Positions 4,912 to 11,754 of a stretch of DNA of 14,644 nucleotides are shown here, piece after piece. Under the pieces are notes generated by a model. It worked only from the letters and a program-made list of their open reading frames with translations, made no database searches and had not been told where the DNA came from. Made by a program: the position numbers and the translations under genes. The stretch's first letter is position 1, and each line of letters begins with the position of its first letter. The DNA lies in NCBI GenBank assembly GCA_964355855.1, contig CAYHFD010000020.1, positions 1 to 14,644 on the forward strand, in the 5' to 3' direction. Source of the DNA: XYD1-FULL-44-32 sp964355855 (GTDB lineage Bacteria; Patescibacteriota; Minisyncoccia; Phycocordibacterales; XYD1-FULL-46-19).

Positions 4912-4940
4912 ATAATAGATTAGGAGAATAGGACGAGCAA
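4912..4940 (-). promoter_or_regulatory. Promoter of the uracil-DNA glycosylase gene
   Basis: TTGCTC (4935-4940), 17 bases, TATTAT (4912-4917), then 7 bases to the ATG at 4904. This spacing predicts transcription starting at the start codon. A 19-bp hairpin begins at the base next to the -35. Confidence 0.5.
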
Positions 4941-4982
4941 GCCCCCACACCAAAGGTCGTAAACGACCTTTGGTGTGGGGGC
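4941..4982. repeat. Perfect 19-bp hairpin
   Basis: Arms 4941-4959 and 4964-4982 are perfectly complementary with loop TAAA; the stem is GC-rich. It has no T-run on either side. It is the first of three consecutive hairpins that fill the gap between the glycosylase gene and the small membrane protein gene. Confidence 0.7.
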
Positions 4983-4984
4983 AA

Positions 4985-5006
4985 GCCTGCCTGCCGGCAG
5001 GTAGGC
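4985..5006. repeat. GCCTGCC-GGCAGG palindrome
   Basis: GCCTGCCTGCC (4985-4995) and GGCAGGTAGGC (4996-5006) form a near-perfect palindrome with one G-T position and no spacer. Its form suggests a dispersed repeat unit rather than a terminator. Confidence 0.55.
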
Positions 5007-5059
5007 AAAAACCCCGCATTCGAAGAGTCGATTATCGACTACTCGAATGCGGGGTTTTT
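5007..5059 (-). terminator. Terminator of the small membrane protein gene
   Basis: Two 25-base arms (5007-5031 and 5035-5059) pair with two adjacent mismatches; the outer part is A5-CCCCGCATTCG against CGAATGCGGGG-T5. T-runs occur on both strands, so it may work in both directions. It starts 7 bases after the stop of the gene at 5067-5288. Confidence 0.75.
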
Positions 5060-5066
5060 AAAAAAA

Positions 5067-5288
5067 CTACTCAGCGCTTACTTCTGCGTCAACGCTTGCG
5101 CCCGCGTCAGCACCTTCCTCTACAGTAGCACCATCACCGGTTGTGAACGAACCAGTGCCGTTGTCGCCAGTGTCTACTACATCACCGTTGTCTACCACAT
5201 CAGCAGTATCAGACTGGTTAGAATACCAGACGATACCAGCAATAATGATAACAATAACAACGATGGCGATAATTACATTCTTAGACAT
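5067..5288 (-). CDS. Small single-pass membrane protein with acidic tail
   Basis: The 73-residue protein has a hydrophobic segment at about residues 5-21 (VIIAIVVIVIIIAGIVW) after a short basic start (MSKN), then an acidic, Gly/Asp/Thr-rich tail without aromatic residues beyond one Phe. The N-terminus probably stays inside and the low-complexity tail is outside, although no lipobox Cys is present. No family is recognised. It has its own promoter, a leader hairpin and a strong terminator, so it is an independent transcription unit of about 270 nt, probably well expressed. The tail contains imperfect repeats (VVDNGDVVDTGDNG). Confidence 0.75.
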   Translation of the reverse strand: MSKNVIIAIVVIVIIIAGIVWYSNQSDTADVVDNGDVVDTGDNGTGSFTTGDGATVEEGADAGASVDAEVSAE

Positions 5289-5308
5289 AGTTTGCTTCTA
5301 GTTGTTTT

Positions 5309-5329
5309 GTAATCGACCTTTCAGATTAC
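5309..5329 (-). promoter_or_regulatory. 5' leader hairpin of the small membrane protein mRNA
   Basis: GTAATC and GATTAC (5309-5314 with 5324-5329) form a perfect 6-bp stem at the start of the predicted 43-nt leader. A hairpin at the extreme 5' end could stabilise the mRNA. There is no Shine-Dalgarno sequence before the ATG. Confidence 0.4.
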
Positions 5330-5338
5330 GATACATAG

Positions 5339-5367
5339 ACAATATCACTTTTGGTCCAAATTTTCAA
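5339..5367 (-). promoter_or_regulatory. Promoter of the small membrane protein gene
   Basis: TTGAAA (5362-5367, five of six bases), 17 bases, TATTGT (5339-5344) on the minus strand, in the gap after polA. Confidence 0.5.
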
Positions 5368-5396
5368 TCATTGGGCCAGTGTGGATAAGTAATACC

Positions 5397-7772
5397 CTAA
5401 TTTTGCCATTCTTGCAACTCTCCCCAACTAGAACCCGTCTCAATATTTACCGCCAGCGGAACTTCATTGTCTACCACTTCCACCATCTCTTTTTGCAATA
5501 TTTTTACCAGCTTATCCAGGTGTTCGACCTCTACTTCGTAGATTAATTCATCATGAACTTGGAGTAAAAAGTGGGCCTGATTAATTATTTTAGCCTGACC
5601 AAGAGCCTGGTCAACTCGAACTGTAGCAATTTTAACAATATCGGCAGCCGTACCTTGTAGCGGGGCATTATAAGCCTGACGTTCGGCTTGGGCCCGCATA
5701 AAAGGTAACTTTGAGCGAAGGGCTGGGAAATAACGGTGGCGACCAAACATAGTTTCAGTGTAACCTTTGGCATAAGCCTCTTGTACAACAGTATCAAAAT
5801 ACTCTCTAACGGTTTTAAACTCGGCAAAATAGTTATCATAAAATTTTTGGGCGTCTTCACGACTAGTACCAAGGTTAACCCGCAAAGCATTGACCCCCAT
5901 GCCGTAGATAATGCCAAAATTTATTACCTTGGCCTGACGGCGCATGTCTTTAGTCACCCCGTCTTCAGCCACACCAAAAACGCGAGCTGCCACGGCAGTA
6001 TGAATATCCTGGCCAGTCTTAAAAATATTTTTCAAAGTGGGGTCGCCCGAAAGCATGGCTAATACCCGAAGCTCAATTTGTGAATAATCAGCCACTACCA
6101 ACACGTGACCTGGGGTAGCAATAAAACCCTTGCGAATTTCCGTACCATAAATTTGGGAAGCCGGTATATTTTGTAGGTTGGGATCAGAACTAGACATCCG
6201 ACCAGTGGTTGTACCAGTCTGATGTAAATGACCATGCAGACGATTGTGGCTGTCGGCTAAACGTGGAATAGCATCAATATAAGTAGAAACCAGTTTTGAT
6301 AACTCCCGAAACTTTAAAATATCAGCGACAATCGGGGCCGACTCGGCTAGTTTTAATAACTCTGACTCCCGAGTCGAACGCGCTCCCCCAGCAGTCTTTT
6401 TTAGGCCCTTGGCGGTTAGGCCAAGTTCATCAAACAAAACTACCCCGAGTTGCTTTGGTGAACTGATATTAAATTCGTGACCAGCCATGGTATAGATTTT
6501 CTGTTCTAATAAAACCAAATCTTTGTGAAAATCTTTGGATAATTTTTTAAAACACTTAGGATCAATTAAAATTCCTCGCTGTTCCGCTTGTTTTAATATT
6601 GGGATAAGCGGCAATTCAATATTTTCAAAAACTTTGGTTAAATCTTTTTCTTTAATCTCTTTTAAAAGTACCGCGGAAGCATCTTTTAAATTTGTTTTTT
6701 CGGTATAAGCGTAAATATCTTCGACCTTGGGATTGGTTTTGTCTGATAGCAAAAGCCAAAGGGCAATCGCCGATGTTTGCAATAAAACCGGATCAACATC
6801 TTCCTGTTTAGTAGTTATTGTGTCTTGGTTGGTCGAGCGACCCAATAAAACGGTTTTGGCCCTAGCCGTAAGAGTTTTAAAATCTAGCTCACCAAAAGTT
6901 TTTTCGATCCCCGAAAAATCAAAAGATTCCCGCCAAGTATTAGTTGGTAAATTAAAGTCAATTGGGGCATCACGTCTAATAGTGGCCAAAGTTTTAGAAA
7001 ACAAAGCTTCCTCTTCCCCCTCTTTTAAAAGTTCAATGATTCGTGGCTTAATACCAGCCTTTATAAATTTACCCTCACCGCTTTTTCCTTTGGCTAATTC
7101 TTGATAAATGTTTTCAATTGAACCAAATTCTTGAATCAAAGCCGTGGCTGTTTTTTCGCCAATACCTTTTATTCCAATAATATTATCGGAAGGGTCACCC
7201 CTTAGACCCTTAAAATCTACCAACAGCGGTGGAACAAACCCAAACCGGTCGCAAACAGCCTTCTCATTGTATAAAACTGTATCAGTTAGACCACGCTTTA
7301 AAGTGTAGACCACCACTTTGTCAGCAGAAACTAATTGCATCGTATCCATGTCACCCGAAGCAATTACCACCTCAAGGTCAACTTTGTTTTTGGTCTGTTC
7401 AACAATTGTGCCAATAACATCATCGGCCTCGAACCCTGGGCAATCATAAATTGGCACACCAAAAGCAGTAAAAATATCCCGCGAGCGATCCATTTGGGCC
7501 ACCAAAGCCTCATCGGCCTTGACCCGCCCTGCTTTATATTCATCATAAACTTGTTTGCGAAAAGTAGGCTCAGCCAAATCATAGCAAGCCGCCATATAAT
7601 CGGGTTTGAACTCATCAATAATGCGCAATAACATTGAAGCAAGCCCATATAGACCGCCAGTCGGCTCACCTTTAGACGAAGAAAAATCTGGCAAAGCGTG
7701 GTAGGCCCGATGCAAAATAGCGTGGGCATCAAAAAGAACTAGTTTTTTATCGTAAGTTTTTTTAGTCGCCAT
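5397..7772 (-). CDS. polA: DNA polymerase I (5' nuclease plus polymerase, no proofreading site)
   Basis: A 791-residue protein that fills gaps and removes RNA primers. Residues 1 to about 290 are the 5'-3' nuclease domain (LVLFDAHAILHRAYHALP, FEADDVIGT, GDMDTMQLV, GLRGDPSDNIIGIKGIGEKTA). Residues from about 395 are the polymerase: motif A DYSQIELRVLAMLSGD with Asp 562, motif B RRQAKVINFGIIYG with the Phe that disfavours dideoxynucleotides, motif C LQVHDELIYEV with Asp 741. The middle region is short (E. coli PolA is 928 residues) and lacks the Asp-x-Glu and other acidic residues of the 3'-5' exonuclease. The ATG at 7772 lies within the end of tsaE, an 11-base overlap implying coupled translation. 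TATTAA lies only 2 nt before it. Confidence 0.97.
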   Translation of the reverse strand: MATKKTYDKKLVLFDAHAILHRAYHALPDFSSSKGEPTGGLYGLASMLLRIIDEFKPDYMAACYDLAEPTFRKQVYDEYKAGRVKADEALVAQMDRSRDIFTAFGVPIYDCPGFEADDVIGTIVEQTKNKVDLEVVIASGDMDTMQLVSADKVVVYTLKRGLTDTVLYNEKAVCDRFGFVPPLLVDFKGLRGDPSDNIIGIKGIGEKTATALIQEFGSIENIYQELAKGKSGEGKFIKAGIKPRIIELLKEGEEEALFSKTLATIRRDAPIDFNLPTNTWRESFDFSGIEKTFGELDFKTLTARAKTVLLGRSTNQDTITTKQEDVDPVLLQTSAIALWLLLSDKTNPKVEDIYAYTEKTNLKDASAVLLKEIKEKDLTKVFENIELPLIPILKQAEQRGILIDPKCFKKLSKDFHKDLVLLEQKIYTMAGHEFNISSPKQLGVVLFDELGLTAKGLKKTAGGARSTRESELLKLAESAPIVADILKFRELSKLVSTYIDAIPRLADSHNRLHGHLHQTGTTTGRMSSSDPNLQNIPASQIYGTEIRKGFIATPGHVLVVADYSQIELRVLAMLSGDPTLKNIFKTGQDIHTAVAARVFGVAEDGVTKDMRRQAKVINFGIIYGMGVNALRVNLGTSREDAQKFYDNYFAEFKTVREYFDTVVQEAYAKGYTETMFGRHRYFPALRSKLPFMRAQAERQAYNAPLQGTAADIVKIATVRVDQALGQAKIINQAHFLLQVHDELIYEVEVEHLDKLVKILQKEMVEVVDNEVPLAVNIETGSSWGELQEWQN

Positions 7773-8199
7773 ATTTAATACTTCTAGTTTGGTCGTTAAT
7801 AAAAGTAAAATTAATCGGCAACACGGTGATGGGTAAAATATCCGCCACCAACTCTGGCCACTCAATGACAATTAGGTTATTGGGGTCAGAGACAATATCA
7901 GCAAAACCAAGCTTGGCTAATTCTTCACCACTACTTAAACGATAGACATCAATGTGAATCAGTTTGGCAAAATTTTGACCCGCTGGTAAATCATATATTT
8001 TTTCAATCACAAAAGTTGGACTGGTTATTGTTTCTGTTACCCCTAAAGCCTCGGCCAAACCTTGAGTAAAAGAAGTTTTACCCGAGCCGAGGTCACCAAA
8101 AAGGGCCAAAATGGTGGCTGTTTTACTGGAAGTTATTTGACTGACTATATCTTTAGCTAAATTTTTAGTTTCCCTTAAACTTTTGGTAATAATTTCCAT
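7762..8199 (-). CDS. tsaE: tRNA t6A biosynthesis ATPase TsaE
   Basis: A 145-residue ATPase that works with TsaB, TsaC/C2 and TsaD to place threonylcarbamoyl on A37 of tRNAs reading ANN codons; the tRNA-Lys(TTT) encoded here is a usual substrate. The Walker A motif GDLGSGKTS is at residues 35-43 and is followed by the family motifs SPTFVIEKIY (60-69) and HIDVYRL, with VIEWPE further on. Start ATG at 8199 gives the normal length; upstream GTG extension is unsupported. A -10-like TAAACT (8207-8212) ends 7 nt before the ATG. The 3' end overlaps polA. Confidence 0.95.
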   Translation of the reverse strand: MEIITKSLRETKNLAKDIVSQITSSKTATILALFGDLGSGKTSFTQGLAEALGVTETITSPTFVIEKIYDLPAGQNFAKLIHIDVYRLSSGEELAKLGFADIVSDPNNLIVIEWPELVADILPITVLPINFTFINDQTRSIKYGD

Positions 8200-8203
8200 A
8201 TTA

Positions 8204-8386
8204 ATGAGTTTAACACAGGAAAAAGATATAGAAATAAGACAAATTAAAACCCGGGGCGCACACGTCTGGCGCGCCTCGGGCTTGTCGGTGGCTCTCCCCC
8301 AGCTAGCGCTGGAAGAAGCCACTCAATATTCCCACAATTTCTCCACCGGGCAGTTTTTCAATCTGCCCCTCCACCCGCGCTGGTAG
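8204..8386 (+). CDS. Doubtful 60-residue ORF in the GC-rich segment
   Basis: ATG at 8204, four bases from the divergent tsaE start, opens MSLTQEKDIEIRQIKTRG and ends LPLHPRW with TAG. The wording is protein-like but no family is recognised, and the third codon positions are much richer in G and C than in the neighbours. A second frame (8375-8490) also reads sensibly (TTTAPATLLAEEIPPDVGKV) and is in frame with the PilB gene, so a frameshifted small gene is conceivable. Equally, both may be by-products of structured non-coding DNA. Confidence 0.25.
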   Translation: MSLTQEKDIEIRQIKTRGAHVWRASGLSVALPQLALEEATQYSHNFSTGQFFNLPLHPRW

Positions 8387-8450
8387 GAACGGGAGGAACT
8401 ACTACTGCGCCCGCGACTCTGCTGGCGGAGGAGATCCCGCCCGATGTCGG
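8250..8450. other. GC-rich hairpin segment between tsaE and the PilB gene
   Basis: By my count 129 of 200 bases at 8251-8450 are G or C, against a very AT-rich flank from 8460. Hairpins: CCCGGGGCGC/GCGCCTCGGG (8250-8259 with 8271-8280, one G-T), GTGGCT/AGCCAC (8288-8293 with 8317-8322) enclosing CCAGC/GCTGG, GGGCAG/CTGCCC (8348-8353 with 8363-8368) and GGCGG/CCGCC (8424-8428 with 8437-8441). On the minus strand the first is followed by TTTTAATTT, so it could end a leftward transcript before tsaE. I cannot match it to a known RNA. Confidence 0.5.
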
Positions 8451-8592
8451 AAAAGTTATCCATAAAATTTACAAAAAATATATTTATCGATTGATTATTT
8501 TTAATAATTTAAAGTTGTACACAGTTAAAAGTTTGCATGAACACAAACTTGTTGTTAGTAATGAAATTAGATTTACAGTTAGACTTTTAAAA

Positions 8593-8621
8593 TTGTTTTT
8601 AGACCGCTTCAAAGGTACAAT
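8593..8621 (+). promoter_or_regulatory. Promoter of the PilB gene
   Basis: TTGTTT (8593-8598), 17 bases, TACAAT (8616-8621), then 7 bases to the ATG at 8629. The predicted transcript starts at or within a base or two of the start codon. This supports ATG 8629 over the TTG at 8491. Confidence 0.55.
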
Positions 8622-8628
8622 AATACTA

Positions 8629-10326
8629 ATGTCAACGATCTTTAATGAAGAAAAGCAGGAAAAGCGCCTGGATGAACTTCACTACAAAGAAGCTGAGGAA
8701 TTAGCCCGGGTCCTTTCGGGGCGTTATCAAATTCCGTACACCGATCTTTCAAAAACATCCATCAACGCCGATGCTCTCCGTCTTATTCCTGAACCAGAGG
8801 CGCGGGCTGCCAACATGGCTATCTTTAAAGCTGTGGGGAAAAAACTTTCCTTGGGTACAGCCTCACCCACCAATGACAAATTAAAAACCATTGTCACCGA
8901 TTTGGAACGGAAAAATTTTTCTATCACTTTATATGTGGTGTCCGAAGCTAGTCTCGAGTGGGCTTGGGGGCGGTACGGCGAAGTGGCTAATACAAAAAAA
9001 ACTGAAGCGGGAATGATTGATATCTCGAACGAACACATCGCCGCTTTTCTAGAGGAGTTTAAAAAACTGGAAGATATCACAACCGCAATTGGCACTGAAT
9101 CAATTCGGGTCGCCAAAGAAGGTGGCATTTCCACTATCTTGGAAATTATTCTCTCTGGTGCTCTGGCCTTAGAAGCTTCTGACGTTCATATTGAACCCGA
9201 AGAAACAGATATTCGTTTGCGTTACCGTATCGACGGGGTGTTGCAAGATGTGGCCAATTTTGACCCCAAAATTTATCGGCCCATTTTGTCCCGAATTAAA
9301 CTGATTTCCGGTCTCAAGTTAAATGTAAAACAGTCCGCCCAAGATGGACGGTTTTCCATCAACGCTGGTTCTGATGTCGACATTGAAATTAGAACCTCGG
9401 TTATCCCGGGTGCCTATGGTGAATCAATTGTGATGCGCGTCCTAAATCCTAAAAGTATTGAAACTACCTTCAATAGCCTGGGCATTCCCCCTGATCTATA
9501 TAAAATATTTGATCGGGAAATAAGAAAACCTAATGGTCTAGTTTTACTCACCGGACCCACGGGTTCCGGAAAAACCACCACTCTTTATTCTTTTCTACGC
9601 GAGGTCAATTCCACGGAAGCCAAAATCATCACGATTGAAGACCCAATCGAATATCACCTAAAGGGAGTAAACCAAACTCAAGTAAATCGGGAAAAAGGCT
9701 ATACCTTCCTGTCGGGATTACGCAGTGCCTTGCGTCAGGACCCTGATGTGATTATGGTTGGTGAGATCCGTGATTCAGAAACTGCTAAAATTGCTATTAA
9801 TTCCGCCCTCACTGGCCACTTGGTATTTTCCACCCTCCACACCAACAACGCCGCGGGTGCTATCCCGCGCCTTATCGACCTTGGGGTTAATGCCAAAATT
9901 ATTAGTTCCGCCCTCACCCTGTCTATTGCCCAGCGCCTCGTCCGTAAGTTGTGTGAATATTGTAAACAAGAAAGCGTCCTAGCTGGTGTCGAGAAAGACC
10001 AAATATTGGCTGTAGTGGAAAGTATAAAAAAGAAAATACCCGACTACACACCAAAGCAAATTGAAAAAATGTGGCTACCGGGTAAATGTGAAAAATGTAA
10101 TAACACTGGTTACAAGGGTCGGCAGGGAATTTTTGAGGCAATCATTATGGATGAAAAAATTGCGGCCGCCACAATTTTAAATCCCAATGAACGCGACATT
10201 AAAACCGCCGCCATCCCCCAAGGCATACTAGATATGCGCCAAGATGGAATAGTAAAAGTATTAGACGGTACAACTTCCCTAAGAGAATTGTCACGGGTTA
10301 TTGACCTGTACGATGAAATTATTTAG
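8629..10326 (+). CDS. pilB: Type IV pilus / type II secretion assembly ATPase (PilB/GspE)
   Basis: A 565-residue hexameric ATPase that drives pilus extension from the cytoplasmic side of the membrane. An N-terminal domain of about 130 residues (MshEN-like region with IPYTDLSK) is followed by the N2 domain (DVHIEPEETDIRLRYRIDGVL) and the motor domain: Walker A GPTGSGKTTTL (309-319), Asp box ITIEDPIEY, Walker B DPDVIMVGEIRD (371-382), His box HLVFSTLHTNNA. A zinc tetracysteine site C442-x2-C445 and C487-x2-C490 is present, which distinguishes PilB/GspE from PilT. No other pilus gene is in the window. A TTG 138 bases upstream is in frame, but the promoter position argues for this ATG. Confidence 0.93.
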   Translation: MSTIFNEEKQEKRLDELHYKEAEELARVLSGRYQIPYTDLSKTSINADALRLIPEPEARAANMAIFKAVGKKLSLGTASPTNDKLKTIVTDLERKNFSITLYVVSEASLEWAWGRYGEVANTKKTEAGMIDISNEHIAAFLEEFKKLEDITTAIGTESIRVAKEGGISTILEIILSGALALEASDVHIEPEETDIRLRYRIDGVLQDVANFDPKIYRPILSRIKLISGLKLNVKQSAQDGRFSINAGSDVDIEIRTSVIPGAYGESIVMRVLNPKSIETTFNSLGIPPDLYKIFDREIRKPNGLVLLTGPTGSGKTTTLYSFLREVNSTEAKIITIEDPIEYHLKGVNQTQVNREKGYTFLSGLRSALRQDPDVIMVGEIRDSETAKIAINSALTGHLVFSTLHTNNAAGAIPRLIDLGVNAKIISSALTLSIAQRLVRKLCEYCKQESVLAGVEKDQILAVVESIKKKIPDYTPKQIEKMWLPGKCEKCNNTGYKGRQGIFEAIIMDEKIAAATILNPNERDIKTAAIPQGILDMRQDGIVKVLDGTTSLRELSRVIDLYDEII

Positions 10327-10328
10327 TT

Positions 10329-10355
10329 AAAAGAAAAATCCACCATATCGGTGGA
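10329..10355 (-). terminator. Rho-independent terminator of the candidate ncRNA
   Basis: TCCACC and GGTGGA (10350-10355 read leftwards with 10339-10344) form a 6-bp stem with a 5-base loop, followed on the minus strand by TTTTTCTTTT. On the plus strand no T-run follows, so it does not serve the PilB gene, which ends 2 bases beyond the T-run. Confidence 0.65.
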
Positions 10356-10595
10356 CCGTTCCTTGTTATCAAGAATATAAACCTCCAAGTAATCTCTTTA
10401 TTTATGCAAATAAAGTTAGGTAGGCTGGAAAGGATAGATCCAGAGATGCACGCATAAGCGTGATACCAAAACGTCCTTTACAAAAAACCCGTTAAGCCGT
10501 GGACGACTTAAATTGCTTGGAGGTTTATGTTCTCGATACTGTCAATCTTGAGTCAAAACCTGAGCCTTTCTTTAAAATCGGCACCAGGATATGAA
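10330..10595 (-). ncRNA. Candidate structured ncRNA of unknown family
   Basis: A minus-strand promoter (10602-10630) and a U-run terminator (10329-10355) bracket about 265 nt without an ORF. At its core 10368-10389 pairs with 10516-10537 over 22 positions (one wobble, one mismatch), enclosing four hairpins: 10492-10511 (8 bp, TCCA loop), 10449-10462 (CACGC/GCGTG), 10425-10443 (CTGGA/TCCAG) and 10396-10415 (CTTTATTT/AAATAAAG). In the first of these the single odd pair is G-U in minus RNA but C-A in plus RNA, supporting minus-strand expression. CGTCC (10472-10476) could also pair with GGACG (10501-10505), an alternative to that hairpin. I see no tmRNA, RNase P, SRP or riboswitch signature; a 6S-like RNA or a new family remain possible. 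Confidence 0.6.
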
Positions 10596-10601
10596 GATGC
10601 T

Positions 10602-10630
10602 ATTATATAGGCATGAAAGATGGGAGTAAA
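10602..10630 (-). promoter_or_regulatory. Promoter of the candidate ncRNA
   Basis: TTTACT (10625-10630), 17 bases, TATAAT (10602-10607, full consensus) on the minus strand. Expected start about 10595, firing away from ruvB. Confidence 0.55.
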
Positions 10631-10672
10631 TACCCCCAAACACCTTTTTAGCTCACTTTTATGATGTTAGCA

Positions 10673-10678
10673 TAAACT
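10673..10678 (+). promoter_or_regulatory. -10-like TAAACT before ruvB
   Basis: TAAACT ends 7 nt before the ruvB ATG, the same hexamer and spacing as before tsaE. No convincing -35 is seen. A second possible -10 is TATTAT at 10601-10606, which would give an 80-nt leader. Confidence 0.35.
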
Positions 10679-10685
10679 TTGAAAT

Positions 10686-11720
10686 ATGTCAAGTAACACC
10701 CCTACGCCGACCAATAATTTACCTAACCCTCTAAAAGGAGACGCTTTTCTTGATAAAGCCTTACGGCCATTGATTTGGGAAGAATACATTGGTCAAACCA
10801 ATATTAAAGATAATCTAAAAATACTCTTAGGGGCCGCCAAAGGTCGTAACCACCCTCCAGAGCACTTACTTTTTTATGGTCCACCAGGCCTAGGTAAAAC
10901 CACCCTGGCTTATCTTATTGCCAGCGAACTAGGGGCCCAAATTAAGGCCACCTCGGGGCCGGCCATAGAAAAGGTTGGCGACCTAGCGTCAATTATTACC
11001 AACCTTGAACCTGGTGATATATTGTTTATCGACGAAATTCATCGCCTCAACAAAATGATCGAGGAAGTTCTATACCCCGCCATGGAACAAGGTAGTTTAA
11101 ATATTATTATTGGTAAAGGCCCCGGCGCCCGAGTAATTCAACTTGAACTGCCACCTTTTACCTTAATTGCCGCCACTACTCGTATTGCTCTTTTATCTTC
11201 CCCACTTCGGTCTCGCTTTTCTGGCGGTACTCACCGCCTGGAATTTTATTCAGAAAAAGAAATTGGGGAAATAATCAAACGGTCCTCTAAAATATTAAAC
11301 ATTGAAATTGAAGACGGCGCGGTAGCAGAAATTGCCAAACGTAGTCGTTTTACCCCGCGCACCGCTAACCAATTATTAAAACGGGCTCGCGATTACGCCG
11401 AGGTAGCCAACCTGCCCTTAAACCAAGAAACGGTGACCAAAGCCCTAACCCTGCTCGGCATTGATGTCTTGGGCCTGTCTGGGGCCGATCGCGCGGTTTT
11501 AGAAATAATTGCTAATAAGTTTAAAGGTGGCCCCGTCGGGCTTTCGACTGTTGCCACCGCCATGTCGGAAGAAGAAGCCACGGTGGAAGAAGTTTACGAA
11601 CCTTATCTCATTCAATGTGGATTTATTGAGAGGACGCCTCGTGGTCGCACTTTAACCGATCGGGGCTACGAACATTTGGGACAAAAAATTCCAGCCAATA
11701 GACAAAATAAATTAATTTAA
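10686..11720 (+). CDS. ruvB: Holliday junction branch migration ATPase RuvB
   Basis: A 344-residue AAA+ motor that forms hexameric rings around DNA and, with RuvA, drives branch migration of Holliday junctions. Seen: RPLIWEEYIGQ (28-38) at the family start, Walker A GPPGLGKT (65-72), Walker B FIDEIH (114-119), sensor 1 AATTR (162-166), arginine-finger region SSPLRSRF (171-178), and the C-terminal winged helix with GLSTVATAMSEE and a closing RTPRGR. Length is normal. The arrangement ruvB-yebC-ruvC on one strand, with gaps of 34 and 15 bases, suggests an operon; ruvA is not in the window. No Shine-Dalgarno sequence precedes the ATG. Confidence 0.97.
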   Translation: MSSNTPTPTNNLPNPLKGDAFLDKALRPLIWEEYIGQTNIKDNLKILLGAAKGRNHPPEHLLFYGPPGLGKTTLAYLIASELGAQIKATSGPAIEKVGDLASIITNLEPGDILFIDEIHRLNKMIEEVLYPAMEQGSLNIIIGKGPGARVIQLELPPFTLIAATTRIALLSSPLRSRFSGGTHRLEFYSEKEIGEIIKRSSKILNIEIEDGAVAEIAKRSRFTPRTANQLLKRARDYAEVANLPLNQETVTKALTLLGIDVLGLSGADRAVLEIIANKFKGGPVGLSTVATAMSEEEATVEEVYEPYLIQCGFIERTPRGRTLTDRGYEHLGQKIPANRQNKLI

Positions 11721-11754
11721 AGAAAAAATTTATTAGTTAGCAAAATAATTTACC

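Noticed and set aside
5380..5388. Perfect DnaA-box sequence TTATCCACA (minus strand), with another at 12790-12798 and a near match at 8457-8465
   Set aside because: Single, widely spaced copies, one of them inside ruvC codons; no cluster, no AT-rich unwinding element and no dnaA or dnaN nearby, so not an origin.
7762..8322. Longer TsaE from a GTG at about 8322
   Set aside because: The extra residues come from the GC-rich hairpin segment and do not match the family; ATG 8199 gives the normal length.
8491..8628. In-frame extension of the PilB gene from a TTG start
   Set aside because: The extension is very AT-rich, does not resemble a PilB N-terminus, and a well-spaced promoter lies inside it just before the ATG at 8629.
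10368..10537. A MITE-like transposon with 22-bp terminal inverted repeats
   Set aside because: No target-site duplication flanks the arms, and the promoter, terminator and inner hairpins fit an RNA gene better.
10330..10595. tmRNA, RNase P RNA, SRP RNA or a common riboswitch
   Set aside because: No tRNA-like T-arm or tag-encoding frame, no GAGGAAAGUC-type P4 core, no SRP GGAA-loop domain, and no TPP, glycine, FMN or T-box signature were found by eye; a covariance search is still needed.
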